A DNA stretch of 64,000 nt, taken from the NCBI GenBank assembly GCA_963965975.1, contig OZ014414.1, positions 3,013,501 through 3,077,500 of the forward strand, given 5' to 3'. The DNA comes from Xestospongia bergquistia. Taxonomy: Eukaryota; Porifera; Demospongiae; Haplosclerida; Petrosiidae. Below the pieces are notes generated by a model that was given only the letters and a program-made list of their open reading frames with translations, did not search any database and was not told the DNA's origin. Below are positions 1-11,713 of the stretch, one piece after another. A program made the position numbers and the translations under genes. Each line of letters opens with the position of its first letter. Within the stretch, counting starts at the first letter, position 1.

Positions 1-1100
1 AGCACTGGTGAAATGTACTATGCTTGAAAGCAACATTCCAGCTCACCAGACAAGAGATCACACGCTTCATAATACAATTGCTTAAAGTAGTTTTTCACAT
101 CAGAAAAAACATAGGGTTCAGCTCCACTATCATATCGCTTAGGACATTTTTTTCTCCTTGGCACTACTGGTTGTTCAATTTCATGCTTCTCAGCAAAGCC
201 AACAACCCTTGTATAGAAGTCATTGTCAGATTATAAACATTTGAAATGTGCCTTTGCAGCTTCTTAGGCTGAGATTGTGCCATGAATAGTAATTTTTTTT
301 CTGAAGAGAAAGGGAGACTTGTTCAGAAGCAGAGAATAAATGAAAACTCACCATTAGGCCAAAAAGTGTGTTGAATTTCTCCACTATGGATTAAAAGCAT
401 ATGGACTCTTACAGAGTCCATATGCTTTTAATCCATACTCATCCATTGTTGTCTCGTACATTTCCTCCAAAGTTTTAATGAACACTTTGTAATCTTTGAA
501 AATGACATTGATAGCACCAGTTTGAGCAGTCACCTAGTCATGCATAATGACTTAAGACTGGTTGTGCTTTCATTAGTTTCATCAAGCTTTGTAGAGAATA
601 TTTGAAGACGTTTGGGTGAAAGTTTGATTAACTTTCCCACTTTACGCACAAGCTCCAAGGCATCTCTAATGCAAATGATATTTCTGCTAATGTCTTGAGG
701 ACATAAGTTTAATGAGTGTGCATAGCAATGCACAGGCACAGAAGCAGGATTAATGGCTAAGAATCGTGTTGCAACTCCTGATCAGCGGCCTAGCATGTAC
801 TCCTAATCCCACTGAGCTTAAGCTGTCGCTATTTTTACAGCGATTCTTTACTGAAACAAACAGAGTAGACAAAAAGTGGATGGTAAAATGTAAACTTGGT
901 GACAGGACAATATTGGTATCTACAAGAGGGAATTGCAATTTTTGAAGACATTTAAGACGAAGTCGTTTTAACTTATTATTAGGGAGATGAATTTTTGTGG
1001 GATTACCATTGATATATGGACTACAGTCAAATAAAATGTTATCTTGATGTATTTTGTCACATGATAGATTCTGTGTTCCATTTTCAACCACTTTTTTGGC
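1..1100 (-). pseudogene. Decayed hAT transposase, ZMYM1-like
   Basis: Minus-strand pieces read like the transposase-derived ZMYM1-like proteins of the hAT superfamily. The best block (739-530) starts VHCYAHSLNL and continues with a conserved helical stretch ending SLKSLCMTR. In another frame further on (about 520-430) comes a piece with ITKCSLKLW, and near 230-20 a C-terminal block with PRRKKCPKRY and DVKNYFKQLYYEA. The order is right for one transposase gene running off the window edge, but it is cut by stops, frame changes and an inverted repeat at 385-437. The block 1091-750 lies upstream on the same strand and may be the N-terminal part; I do not recognise it. No terminal repeats were found. 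It is a relic, not a working gene. Confidence 0.6.
385..437. repeat. Perfect 25-bp hairpin, 3-nt loop
   Basis: Arms 385-409 and 413-437 are exact reverse complements with loop TAC. The arm encodes the YGLKAYGL part of the hAT relic, so the structure is a short inverted duplication of coding sequence inside the transposase rather than a transposon end or terminator. Confidence 0.85.
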
Positions 1101-1189
1101 TTGTCACCACTTACATGGCATGCACAATGCTAAGAGAATTGCTTCAGAACTTAAGGATATTTTGGATTCATAGAATATCTGTCACAAGG

Positions 1190-2404
1190 TTATGATAAAT
1201 GGATGTTATACTCTATTTCTACGAATTGAGTACTGGGATATCCTTCTTACAGGTTGTATGCACTATGACAGACCATGCAGCAAATATGAAAAAACCATGG
1301 TCACTTTTAGGTTATCTGAATAATGAAGAGGAGGACCAAGGAGACAATGATTATGATGAGAATTAAGTGGATAGCTAAGCAGAAGTCTCATATATGAAGA
1401 AGACAAAGCTTCAGTGATCATTCTTTACAGCATGTAGTCAACAATGTACTATAGGTTAGTTGATACTTCAGTAATGGTTTTAATGTTGCTTCTAGTTGTT
1501 GGTGAAATGAAAGAGTGGCTTCATTAATATTAAGATGTTGCATAAACGTTTCATTAATACCAAGATCTTCCTTTTTTAGGCTTTTACATGCACTATTAGT
1601 AAAATTAGTCATCTGGTGTCTTCAGTATGTAAAAGGAAATAGACATTGTTATTGTGCTACAAGCCACTAGCAAGCGTTTGCTTGTTATGAATGCTACTTG
1701 ATGGAGTTCTCAATTGAAAATGTTAAGAATGGTGGATGAGATATTTAAAATAGATCCTGATATTCAAGACAAGCTTAATATTTCAATAATGACGTTAAAC
1801 CTGATAACTTGAAGACACTCCACGAACGTCTTTACCTTCTATATAGCTCTTTGAGGATGCCACAAATGTTTTACAAGCTAAAAAAGCAAGTGTGATCTTA
1901 TCAGCTATTGTTGACCTCAAAACAAAGTTTAATAAATTAGAAGAAAAAAATATTATTCAACATTCTAAATCAATGATGGAGAATTTGAAGTCAAACCTCA
2001 AAAATTGTTTCTAACTCTAGATCTAAGACTCAAGTTGAAATTGCATGCTCTGTCTTCATCTAAAAGTGTTAGAACTGCACTTATTGCAGAAACTAATATT
2101 ATGATACAAGAAGGAAAGGATGTATCATTGTGTATTGACAGTGAATGTTGATACTTATGAAGCCAGTAGTTTAAGCAATACTAACCTAGTGAGTAAACAA
2201 CTTTCAATAAAAGCTGGTCTTTTAAGTGCCTTACAAAGTCCTGATCAAGAAAAAGGAAGTAATAGTGTGACCAAAGTGTCTTCCTGTCTTGCTGAACCAA
2301 CTCTGCTAGTCTTTGATTTTATTCCAACACAATATTGGAAGGACAATGAGTTAACTAGAAAGTCATCTTGTGTACCACCCAAACTCAGCACTTTTTTAAA
2401 ATAA
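1190..2404 (+). pseudogene. Decayed hAT transposase, ZBED-like
   Basis: Plus-strand translation shows scattered but ordered hAT pieces: TMTDHAANMKK followed by an acidic run (EEEDQGD) near 1262-1360, the usual spot for the second catalytic Asp of ZBED/hAT transposases. A helical stretch then runs through 1640-2030 (QATSKRLL, KASVILSAIVDLKTKF), and the longest open stretch is 2120-2404. Stops and frame changes are frequent. It lies head to head with the ZMYM1-like relic but reads as a different hAT family. No terminal inverted repeat or 8-bp target duplication could be assigned. The antisense open frame at 1612-1418 is a shadow. Confidence 0.5.
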
Positions 2405-3795
2405 ATGTCTTATATATAATATGACAAATTTTGTCTCAATAACTTTAAATTTGTAAGAGGTCTGTCTGTATATATTTACACTTGTGTCAGCCTGATTTGT
2501 ACTATTTGAAAATTATTTTAATTCTATATTCTAAATCCTTAATTTTAGCAATTAGGAAAATGAACCATAATTCCTACTAACAAACACGAAATATTGAAAA
2601 TTGGAAATTCAAATGTAATATATGAATTTAATGAAAAGACACTCTATTCTTGTCAGCATAAGCTATGTTGGTAATCTGTGATGGTAGTTCTGTTATGTTC
2701 TTGACTCCAGGAAGTGCAGGCTATTTCAAAAGTCAATGCAAGATGAATTAATAGATGCGGTCGATACAGTCATTCATTTAGTCCAAAGTATTTGTAATTA
2801 TAAAAAGAATTGTGGCCTTTTTTATTTATTAAATATTCAAAATTATTATTTTTTTAGACTATTAATTGTACTATTGCATAATCATTGATATTGCAACAAA
2901 GTCAGTGAACAGTTTGTTCAAATATTTTTAATCTAGTACAAAGAATGAACTAAACTCAAGATTCCTTTTTTATTTAATCAAAATTAATTTCACATTTAAC
3001 AAAATTTGGTATACTTTTTAAAAAAAAAAGAATGCTCCAAAGCTTTTCTTATATACTTTTAATATATTTGTTCAATCATAAAAAGAAAACTCGATCTACA
3101 ATTTAAAATTAGAAAGATTTTTTTTAAATCAAAAATGCTTGTAACTTAAAATAGAAATTTTAAACATTTCAGCTATAGGAATGTACAAGCACTAAAATTA
3201 ATCTGAAAACAACCAAATATCACAGATTGGTTCATCTCATGGACAAAAACCAATAAAGAGTTATTTAGGAACCAAAAGGATTAAATGGATGAAAATTGAA
3301 TTTAAAAATCATTAATTAGAGTAGACCCAAATCACCACCAATTTAGAGCAACAGTAGCTTATTGACATGCTAATCCAGGTCGATATTTTGCCAATATTTT
3401 TGGAAAAAAAGTTAATATTAACCAGAAAGAGAAACTGGTGATTATTAGGATAACTCATATTGTTGCTATAGACAATACAATAATAATATAGTTGCTGCAT
3501 GGAGTGGTGGTGTCCATCAAAAACTGATTATCTATCTATGAACATGTGTATGTATAATAACATTTAAAAAGCTGTTTAATTGTTACTTGTTTTAGAAAGA
3601 TAGTGACAGAGCAGGATTGTGGAATCATTTGAATTTGACTAAAATTTTGTAAAGAATTGTATTTTGTTATTTTTTAAAGACCTATTATCACAATATCATA
3701 ATAATAATACTCAATCTCCATTTGCCAAAAAATCTTCTCTAAATGTATAATCATTCTACGCTACTACTGGTATTATAATAATAATAATTCATTCT
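2405..3795. other. Gene-free AT-rich stretch
   Basis: No open frame with recognisable protein character on either strand, and no clear repeat beyond A and T runs. It separates the hAT relics from the integrase-like relic. Confidence 0.5.
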
Positions 3796-3799
3796 TTTA

Positions 3800-4236
3800 G
3801 AATCATGTGATTGAAAGATTATGGGCTGAAGCAAATAGAAGAGTTAGTTATCCCATCAAACAAATTCTTATTAAGATGTGCAAAAATGGTGATATTGATA
3901 TGGAATATAGCCTTCACATACTTTGTACATCATGGTTTGCAATGCATGTTGTAAACTGTGGTATGAGACTATATGTGTCTTCATGGAATGAGGATCCCTT
4001 GTCAAGTAAGTATGTCAGTTCCATATAGCCTCATTTACTTATTTCGTTTAAGAAAGGATGGAAATCTAAGAGAGATTCCAAACCAAAAGATGATAGAGAA
4101 ATACATTGTTACATCCTTTCCTGTACTTATCCATACTTTATTATTACATGCTACTGGCATTATGTGGCTGACCAAAAACTTGCTCAAGAGAGGTCTAGGA
4201 ATGTCAGACTACATGAGGTTGATCTCTATTGCCTAA
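3800..4236 (+). pseudogene. Integrase-like (rve-type) C-terminal fragment
   Basis: The plus frame from about 3800 starts NHVIERLWAEANRRV and continues to FAMHVVNCGMRLYVSSWNE. The pattern N-x-x-IERLW (with the catalytic-type Glu of a DDE integrase) followed by a helical stretch and a SxWNxHP-like block is typical of a family of integrase-core proteins common in invertebrate genomes. An overlapping frame runs on to 4236, so the piece has shifted. No N-terminal D,D half was found upstream. An imperfect inverted repeat (GATCTCTATT / AATAGAGATC) lies at 4219-4245 just past the fragment. Treat as a truncated transposon relic; the exact superfamily is not resolved. Confidence 0.4.
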
Positions 4237-4449
4237 TAGAGATCAACTAGCGGACTTTTAACCTTGGTGACACTCACAGTTCTTTCTCAAACATCAGTAA
4301 ATAAGTTCTATTAATGTAGTAAAAAAAGCATCACAAAACAGTTCATTTTTGGCGACTCGTTTAATAGATTCAGATGCATATGTTATGTATTATACTCTAA
4401 TTATATATTTTTAAGAGCAGCCACAATGCTGCAACACAGTGAAACAACA

Positions 4450-4815
4450 GATGTAGATGCTTCGTATTAAGTTACTGGTACTGTTAATGGATTGTGTAGT
4501 GGCAAAGTTATATATCGGTACTTAGTTCAACTCAACTCAATAAACCAGTTACAGTTCAACTAGAACATTATGCTAATATTACTAATAACAAACATGCACA
4601 GCATCTAAATTTTGTTGTTGCTAAATGTGGTCCACCTTTCAAGTTTGAACACTTACAAGGAGGATCATTTTTGTCCTGCTTCACGATATGGCACAATACA
4701 TCTCATGTTTGTTAACTAGCTATAGTACTTTGTGTTGTGGTTGGCAATGCTGCATTAGGTCTAGGAGTGGTTCTAGAGAGTGTTGTCAGCAGTGTTCTTT
4801 ACAATATAATTGTTT
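4450..4815 (+). pseudogene. Degenerate ZU5-like exon, paralogue of the gene at 58.9-64 kb
   Basis: Translation near 4546-4700 gives VTVQLEHYANI, then FVVAKCGPPFKFEHLQGGSF. The intact exon at 61442-60930 (minus strand) reads VTIELEHCANV and FVVCKSGPPFKFKYLRGGSF, so the two are clearly homologous. Upstream, near 4475, TVNGLCSG lines up with TANGLWGG. Downstream, a frame-shifted GNAALGLG stretch matches the small-residue hydrophobic helix that follows the ZU5-like domain in the intact gene, and the homology ends close to the splice donor position (TGTAAGTATGGT here, AGTAAGTATATA in the intact gene). No Death-domain exon follows; a tandem array starts instead. It is a dead partial copy. Confidence 0.75.
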
Positions 4816-6075
4816 GTAAGTATGGTATATTGTAGTATAAATCCTAAGTGTATTAAATATGCCATTGACACTTTTACTCTATTGTTTTTTTAGTTTTCAC
4901 ATCAATTCTGCTGCATGTAATTGTTGTCCTCTGAATGTGTCCTTTACAATATAATAGAAGGTAAGTGTGACATAATAAAGTAAAAATCCCAAGTGTATCG
5001 AATATGATCTTACAACTTTTTTACTCTATTATTTTGTCTTTTTTCACATCGATTGTGCTGTAAATACTTGTCATCTAAGTGCGTCCCTTTACAATAGAAT
5101 AGGAGTAAGTGAGATATAATGTAGTATAAATCCAAATTATGAGTATTCAATATGTTGACATTTCTTTACTCTACTGTTTTCTTTTTTCAATACTGTAATT
5201 ACTTGCAATCAAAATTTATCCTTACAACATAATAGTTTATAAGTGTGATATAGTGTAGTATAAATCCTAAGAGTGTTAAATGTAACGTTGACATTTTTTT
5301 CTCTTTTCCTTTCTTTTTTCACATGTATTGTGTTCTGATTACTTGTCCTCTGAATGTGTCATTTACAATATAATAGTTGGTAAGTATGATATAATGTAGT
5401 AGAAATCCTAAGTGTATTGAATGTGACGATGTCATTTTTTACTCTGAGTTTTCTTTTTTCACATGTATTGTGTTATGATTACTTGTCATTTGAGTGTGTC
5501 CTTTACAATGTAATAGTTGGTAAGTGTGATATAATTTAGTATACATCCTAAGTATATTGAATGTGACGTTAGCAATTTTTAACTCTATTTTTTCCAGTTC
5601 TACATCTATTATGTTGTAAATGCTTGTCATCTGAACATGTTCTTTACAATATAATAGTTGGTAAGTCTGATATAATTTAGTATAAACCTTAATGTATTGA
5701 ATATGACGTTGACATTTTTTACTCTGTAGTTTTTTTTCACAGCTATTTTGTTGTAAGTATTTGTCATCTCAATGTGTCCTGTACAATATAGTAGTTGGTA
5801 AGTGTGATATAATAAAGTATAAATCCTAAGTGTATTGAATGTGTTGTTGACATTTCTTTACTCCACATCTACTGTACTGTAATTACTTGTGATCTAAATT
5901 TATCCTTACAATATAATAGTGTATAAGTGTGATAAAATGTAGCATAAATCTAAGAGTGTTAAATGTGACGCTGACATTTTTTTACTCTATTATTTTCTTT
6001 TTCATATCTATTTTGCTGTAATTACTTGTCATCAAAATGTGTCCTTTTCAATATAATAGTTGGTAAGTGGAATAA
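4793..6075 (+). repeat. Degenerate tandem array, about 9-10 units of roughly 125-145 bp
   Basis: A unit containing CCTTTACAATATAATAG, then TTGGTAAGTGTGATATAAT, a TAGTATAAATCCTAAGTG block, a T-rich run ending near TTTTTTCACAT and an ATTACTTGTCATCTGAATG block recurs with starts near 4808, 4953, 5100, 5231, 5374, 5514, 5656, 5793, 5918 and 6057. The first unit overlaps the end of the ZU5-like pseudogene, so each unit carries a GTAAGT donor-like motif followed by a pyrimidine-rich tract. Units differ by point changes and small indels. No open frame persists through the array. Confidence 0.85.
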
Positions 6076-6079
6076 AGTG

Positions 6080-7790
6080 AAGGATGATTATTATTATTGA
6101 ACCTTGTGCAAATAATTTTTTATTATCAATATATTTTTGGCTGATAAGTGGTGGATGATGAATGATTATTTACATTTGTACAAGTAATTTAACCTAAGCG
6201 TACGTACAGTGAATGTCTTTTTTTATTTGTTTTATTGTAAGAACATGTATTATTGACAATTATTTTACATGTGTTATGCCCTAATTTTGAAGTTTATCCT
6301 CATGCTATAAAAGGTATTTATTATTGTCACAGTATCAAATTTATATTTACAATTTTTTGTCAATTGTTGAGGGTGATTGAGTTATTTTGTTTAACTATAT
6401 TTAATGTTGTCTATGTTGATAATGTTAATGCTGTACTTATATATAGCAGTGATAGTATAGGTAATGTACAGATATTATGATATCCTCTCTTGATTTATGT
6501 TAATGTAGTTATTAAAATTGTTTATAAATGAAGTGTTAAGTATACTGCTCAGCTATAATTACTGTATCCTTTTGCTATTGTAACAAATCCACAATTAAAA
6601 TAAGCCAGCCTTTTTTAGTGAACAGACTGTTGAAGATCTATAGTTTGTTGGATCCAATAACAGACAGAGGTTATGTTTATTATTGTCATAGGCTTGTGAA
6701 AAATATGATTAAGGACTCATATGGAAGGACAAAGATGATTATAGTTGATATGCTAAACAACATAAATAGCTATGTGTTATATTATTTTCAGATGGAACAG
6801 TGACTTAATAGTATATATATTCTAAGATTTTTTTTCTGTTTGTGTTGTTTACCCGTCCCTCAGATTACATTCAACTGTATATAGTTTAAACATCTTGCAC
6901 AAATTACAGTTATTCAAGTCAACCAAAACACTGATATCAATATTGTTACTAAGGTAATTTGGATCATGAGAATGAAGTGTAACTTTCAAGCTGTTTTAAT
7001 GAATAGTAACTATTAGATCTAGACATAGCATCAACATTATAATCACTTGATTAAAATAGATATGTAGCTATGGCTCTAATAAATATTCACAAGAAAGACT
7101 TTTCTGCCTCAATTTTCGGACTTAAAAAGACACATCTCATCTTTAATTGTATAAATCTCACTTATTTCAAAGTGGTTGTTGATCATTTGAATGCTAAATG
7201 GTTGAGAGCTCTTTTGTATTGTTGTATATGACTTTTAAAAAGAACATATAATAAACCTACATAAAGTAGCTTCTAATGCATGTCACAATCAATGAATTTA
7301 ATTAATATTAGTAGCTATTTCAAATTAGGTACGACTGATCAAGGCTTGAAATCTTTTTTTACTTTTACCATAGATTGTTTTAATATGCTGGTTTCATATT
7401 GACAAAGTACAGTCCATTACAGCAATAATACCATAAAGAATCTTATATTAATTTTTTATAATCTTAATACTTCAAATCATAAGGATAGTCTAGACATTTT
7501 CTATCTATCCTACAAATAAACTTTGCATACAAACAGTATGTAGTTTAGAGCCATATTTATAGGACTCCAAAGTTATTTTATTGATAAGGAACAATTTCCC
7601 TGTGAAACATGAGGACAATTATCCTAAGTATTTCTAATGGTTCAAAAGCACATCATCCAGTCCCTATAAATATTAATAAAGATGTATGAGCACTCCAACA
7701 AGGGCCCTGAATGAGAATATAGAAAGCTCTCAGAGTAAATTTTTTATATAAATGTAATTATACACAACACCAAGTAATATATAAAGATAA
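6080..7790. other. No recognisable gene
   Basis: Two short plus-strand open frames (6253-6480, 6618-6803) have no family resemblance that I can name and show no exon signals that fit together. The rest is AT-rich without visible repeats. Confidence 0.4.
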
Positions 7791-7796
7791 TGTTTA

Positions 7797-8039
7797 CACT
7801 GTAAAATTGATTGGTTGATTTAACCATTATTTGGTTATGAATGTTGTAATTGCAATCTTATTTTTGTAAAAAGTAATCACAATACTGCTTATATTACTAA
7901 TGTACTATTGCTTATGAACATAAGCATCAATTTTATAATACATTAGTAATCAAAATAGTATTATGTTTACTTTATGTATATACAACCTGTATATATATAA
8001 CTGTCTATTAGTTAAACCAACCAATCAATTTTTACAGTG
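7797..8039. mobile_element. MITE copy 1, TA-flanked, 243 bp
   Basis: The ends are inverted repeats: CACTGTAAAATTGATTGG at the left and its near complement, CCAATCAATTTTTACAGTG, at the right; similarity extends to about 30 bp through GGTTGATTTAACC. Both sides are flanked by TA (7795-7796 and 8040-8041), as expected for a Tc1/mariner-type target duplication. It has no coding capacity, so it is a non-autonomous element. A related copy is at 13552-13778. Confidence 0.85.
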
Positions 8040-8242
8040 TAATGATATAATTATTTGAATTATCCACATAGTATGTCCTTTGTTCATATCATATGAATTA
8101 TTTTACTTACCTGTGGATATTATTCTCTCAATGTAGTAATGATTGATATATGTTAATAGAGAGTGAGTATTGGGTTATGGGTATGTTATCAAATATCATA
8201 TAGAACTTAGACTAAAATATTCCAAACATTAACAGCGGTAAT

Positions 8243-8380
8243 ATGATAGGTGGAGTTAGGACAAGTAAAGACCTATTATTTGCAATAGGACTCTTTCTTC
8301 CTCTTTTTATTTTACAAAGTGATATTGAACTTAACCCTCGACCAAGAATATGTAACTTAATAAACATAAATGACCTTTAA
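8243..8380 (+). CDS. 45-codon ORF with decayed 2A-like motif
   Basis: The ORF encodes a hydrophobic run (LLFAIGLFLPLFIL) followed directly by QSDIELNPRP. This matches the layout of 2A-like ribosome-skipping leaders, whose consensus ends D-(V/I)-E-x-N-P-G-P, except that the essential Gly is Arg. The hydrophobic-then-2A order is the same as at the start of the caspase-like gene at 52.4-52.6 kb. In animals such leaders are known at the N-terminus of some NLR-type proteins and some non-LTR retrotransposons. The stop codon comes 2 bp before the target duplication of the gypsy element, so downstream exons may have been separated by that insertion. Probably a relic; the Gly-to-Arg change should abolish skipping. 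Confidence 0.5.
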   Translation: MIGGVRTSKDLLFAIGLFLPLFILQSDIELNPRPRICNLININDL

Positions 8381-8386
8381 AGCTAC

Positions 8387-8565
8387 TGTGATGACTTATG
8401 AACATATATTTTAGAACCAACTCATACAAATACAACAACAGCTAACACGCTGACTACCAACTGAACTAAAAATATATACACAAATAAGCAATGACATCAT
8501 TATGACAATAATACTAACATTGGGTAAATATGACACATACATTACATAAGTATTAGTCTACTACA
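8387..8565 (-). repeat. 3' LTR of gypsy element 1 (179 bp)
   Basis: On the minus strand it begins TGTAGTAGACT and ends TCATCACA, the usual TG...CA form. It aligns to the 5' LTR over its whole length but lacks two internal blocks (about 38 bp and about 18 bp), which accounts for the length difference. Confidence 0.9.
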
Positions 8566-8576
8566 TTCCTCCACCT

Positions 8577-9754
8577 TTAGTATAAAATAGGCCGTCCATA
8601 ATGTTGTGGTTGTATTCTTTCACAAAGTGATCGACGTGTAGTAATTGATGCCGCAGGTGTAATTGTTTTGGACGTTTGAGCATTTCCACCAGTAGATGGT
8701 TGATCTATGGGTGACACCACAACAGGCTCTGTAGTTTGAGATGAACTATTAAAATCACCACCATACACTTCAGAATCAATTTGACTATCTGAAGCTGAAT
8801 CTAATGATTCTGACACATAATCTCTTTTCCTCACATAATCTACATGACGTCTAATTTCCGTTCTGTTGGTTAACTTAATGACATAAGACAAGGGACCTGA
8901 AACTTTGACAACTTTCCCAATGAGCCATTTTGGGCAAGATGATTTAAAGTTTTTAGCTAACAATTTTTCTCCAACCAAGAACATACGTAATTTCTTACTA
9001 TTGTCATGAGATCTTTGTTTGCTTATCTTGGGCTTTTTCAACTGTCTTACTAACGTCTAGAAATAACATATCTAATCGAGATTGAGGACAACGTTCCATT
9101 AACAATTCAGCTGGTGGTAATCCAGTGGTCGAATGTGGAGTAATTCCATACTTAAACAGAAATTTAGAAAGTTTCTCTTGAAGATTTTCTCCTTCTTCAC
9201 TCCTGAGTGCATGTTTAACAATTTGTACTGCTCTTTCAACTTGACCATTTGAGGATGGATGATAAGGTGTTGTTGTGACATGTATGATACCATTTCCTTT
9301 CAAAAAGGTTTTAAATTCTTCACTTATAAAAGTTGGACCATTGTCAGTTACGATTTTCCATGGTAATCCATGAGTAGAACAATTCTAAGTTTTTCAATTG
9401 TCTTTGTTGCTGTAATTGACTGCAAACATGAACATCGATCCAATTGGAGTGAGCGTCAATGAGGACTAAAAACATTTGTCCCATGAATGGACCTATAAAA
9501 TCTAAATGTAGTCGATTCCACGGTTGAGTTGGTCATTCCCAAGGGTGTAAAGGAGCTGCTGGCTGCGTTCGGCATCTTCCTTGACAGACATTAAAATTTT
9601 TAACCATTTCTTCAATGTCACTATCCATTTTTGGCCACCACACATATGATCCGGCTAATGAGTTCATCTTGCTTGCTCCTTGATGAATTTCATGTAATTC
9701 CTTTAAAACCATAGTAGAACAACTCTTTGGAGTTACTACTCTTGATCCCCACAA
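8577..9754 (-). pseudogene. Gypsy element 1 integrase
   Basis: The N-terminal zinc-binding region is in the 9754-9533 frame (HEIHQGASKMNSLAGSYVWW, then CQGRC in place of the usual CQ-x-x-C spacing). The first catalytic Asp is in RLHLDFIGPF near 9500, in another frame. The second half of the core, including a YHPSSNGQVERAVQ block with the catalytic Glu, is at 9303-9004. The C-terminal module, with WLIGKVVKVSGPLSYVIKL (a GPY/F-like site), is at 9041-8577. The second Asp lies near 9345-9330 in a shifted context. The pieces are in order but in several frames, so the product is broken. Confidence 0.8.
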
Positions 9755-9779
9755 TAATCATCCTTGGAGAACACTGAGT

Positions 9780-11312
9780 TCATGTTTTTCTGGTCTTATA
9801 GGGATTTAGGTCGACCGAGTCCTGTGAGATAGGCCAGCCTGATAATACACATCTGCGAACTTTTGTTAAAATCGGGTCACGATCTGTATGTTGTCTAATC
9901 TCTGCTCCACTCAATAACGTAGTTGGCAAATGGTCTAACAAATTTACTAACTCTTCTGGTAGGCAGTCTGACAAAGTAGTGACCGGTAATGGTAAACAAC
10001 TAAGTGCATCAACATTACTTATCTCTCTTCCAGCCTTGTAACAAATAGTGTACGTATATGCACTTAATGTCAATGCCCATCTCTGAATACATGCAGATGC
10101 CAAATGAGGAATACCTTTCCTTTCACTGAATAGAAAGAATAATGGGTTGTGATCATATTCAATTGTAAACTCTCGGCCATACAGATAATTGTGAAACTTT
10201 TTAGTGCCAAAAACAATGGCGAGACCCTCTTTTTCAAGTTGGGCATACTTTTTCTCAGCTACTGTTAGAGTTCTGGAGGCAAATGCTATTGATCTATTGC
10301 TACCATCTTTCATGGTGTGTGACAAAACAGCACCAATCCTGTAGGGTGATGCATCACACGTCAAAACAAAAGGTTTTGTGTTATCAAAATGGACTAATAG
10401 TGAGTCTGCTTGCAAGGCCTTTTTAGCTACATAAAAAGCTGCATCTTCTTTGACTGTCCAGGATCATCTAGTGTTTTTGCGTATTAAGTTATATAAGGGA
10501 GCCAACTTTGATGATAAATTAGGTAAGAAACGGCTATAATAATTTATAAGTCCTAAAAAGGACCTTAGTTCTGCTACTTTTTTGGGTTTAGGAGCATCTT
10601 GAATCGCTTTGACCTTTTCAGTGGTTGGGTGAAGCCCCTGGCTATCAATAATATGGCCTAGATATTCAACACTTGACTTTAAGAAAGAACATTTCTCCCT
10701 ATTTAATTGCAAGCCCGCTTTATCTAGCTTGTCTAACACAGCGCTGAGATTCTCTGAATGACTTGCAAAAGTCAAACCTGCTACTAGTATGTCATTGAGA
10801 TATGCTGTTACTCCCTTGCATCCTTGGAGGAGGCTATCCATGTAATGCTGAAAAATTGCTGGTGCAGACGCAACCCCAAATGGTAACCTGTTATAACAAA
10901 AAAGCCTCTTGTGGATGTTTATGGTAACATTTTCCTTTGAACTGTCTTCTAATGGCAATTAAAAGTATGCTTGAGACAAATCTAGTTTACTAAAATACTT
11001 CCCACCTGATAGCTTGGTAAACAAATCTTCTATTTTAGGAAGGGGATAGGTGTCTACTTGGGATGTTTGGTTAATTGCGACTTTAAAATCGCCACAAATC
11101 CGTATTGAACCATTTTGCTTAACCACAGGTACAAAAGGAGCTGACCATTTTGAAAATTGTACTGGTGATATGACATTGGATGCCACCAGCCTTTCTAATT
11201 CTGCTTCACCTTTCTCTCTTAATACAAATGGTACTGGTCTGGGCTTAAAGAATTTGGGACAAGCTCTATTGTTTACACTAAGTTGTATTTTGACACCTTT
11301 GAGGCAACCCAA
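9780..11312 (-). pseudogene. Gypsy element 1 reverse transcriptase and RNase H
   Basis: RT fingers and palm are in 11312-10959 (KWSAPFVPVVKQNGSIRICGDFK, then FSKLDLSQAYF) and continue at 10958-10464 after an in-frame stop. The catalytic YxDD box reads YLND (TAYLNDILV), so one metal-binding Asp is Asn. RNase H follows at 10415-9780, with FVLTCDASPYRIGAVLSH and EYDHNPLFFL. The open plus-strand frames across this block are shadows. Reverse transcription by this copy should be dead from the active-site change alone. Confidence 0.85.
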
Positions 11313-11713
11313 TTACTTTGTAAAAACACTGGATTACCTTTTTAGGCTCTTCCTTTAATCCATTGGGAGAATCTAGACTAAAAATTTCTACTCTGCATTT
11401 ACTAAGCCAATCCCTCCCTAAAAGGTTTGGGCCATCACCATCAACCACAAGGAGTGGCAATTCTTCCTCTAGCTTTGTACTTTACACGTACATTAATACT
11501 ACCTATAACTGGAATATTCTCACCCATATAGGTTTTCAACTTGACTGGCCATTTTGTTATTGGAGTTGTAGCAACTGTATTGATGTTGTTGTACGTATCC
11601 TTGTTGATATTAGAGAGAGATACAACTGTATCGAGTTCCATAGTTACTGGGACTTGGTTAAGACTCACATTAACAATAATAGGTTCTGTTGCACTATTTC
11701 TTGCACTGAACAT
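11278..11713 (-). pseudogene. Gypsy element 1 retropepsin-like protease
   Basis: The frame 11713-11441 has VTMELDTVVSLSNI where retropepsins carry D-T/S-G-A. The catalytic Asp is kept but the Gly is Val. The C-terminal part, with LLGRDWLSKCRVE, the usual end of gypsy proteases, is in a second frame at 11460-11278. The protease is therefore both frame-shifted and altered at its flap-facing loop. Confidence 0.75.

Noticed and set aside
4793-6075. CRISPR-like array
   Set aside because: Units are long, diverged and contiguous, without constant short repeats and unique spacers; the window is eukaryotic.
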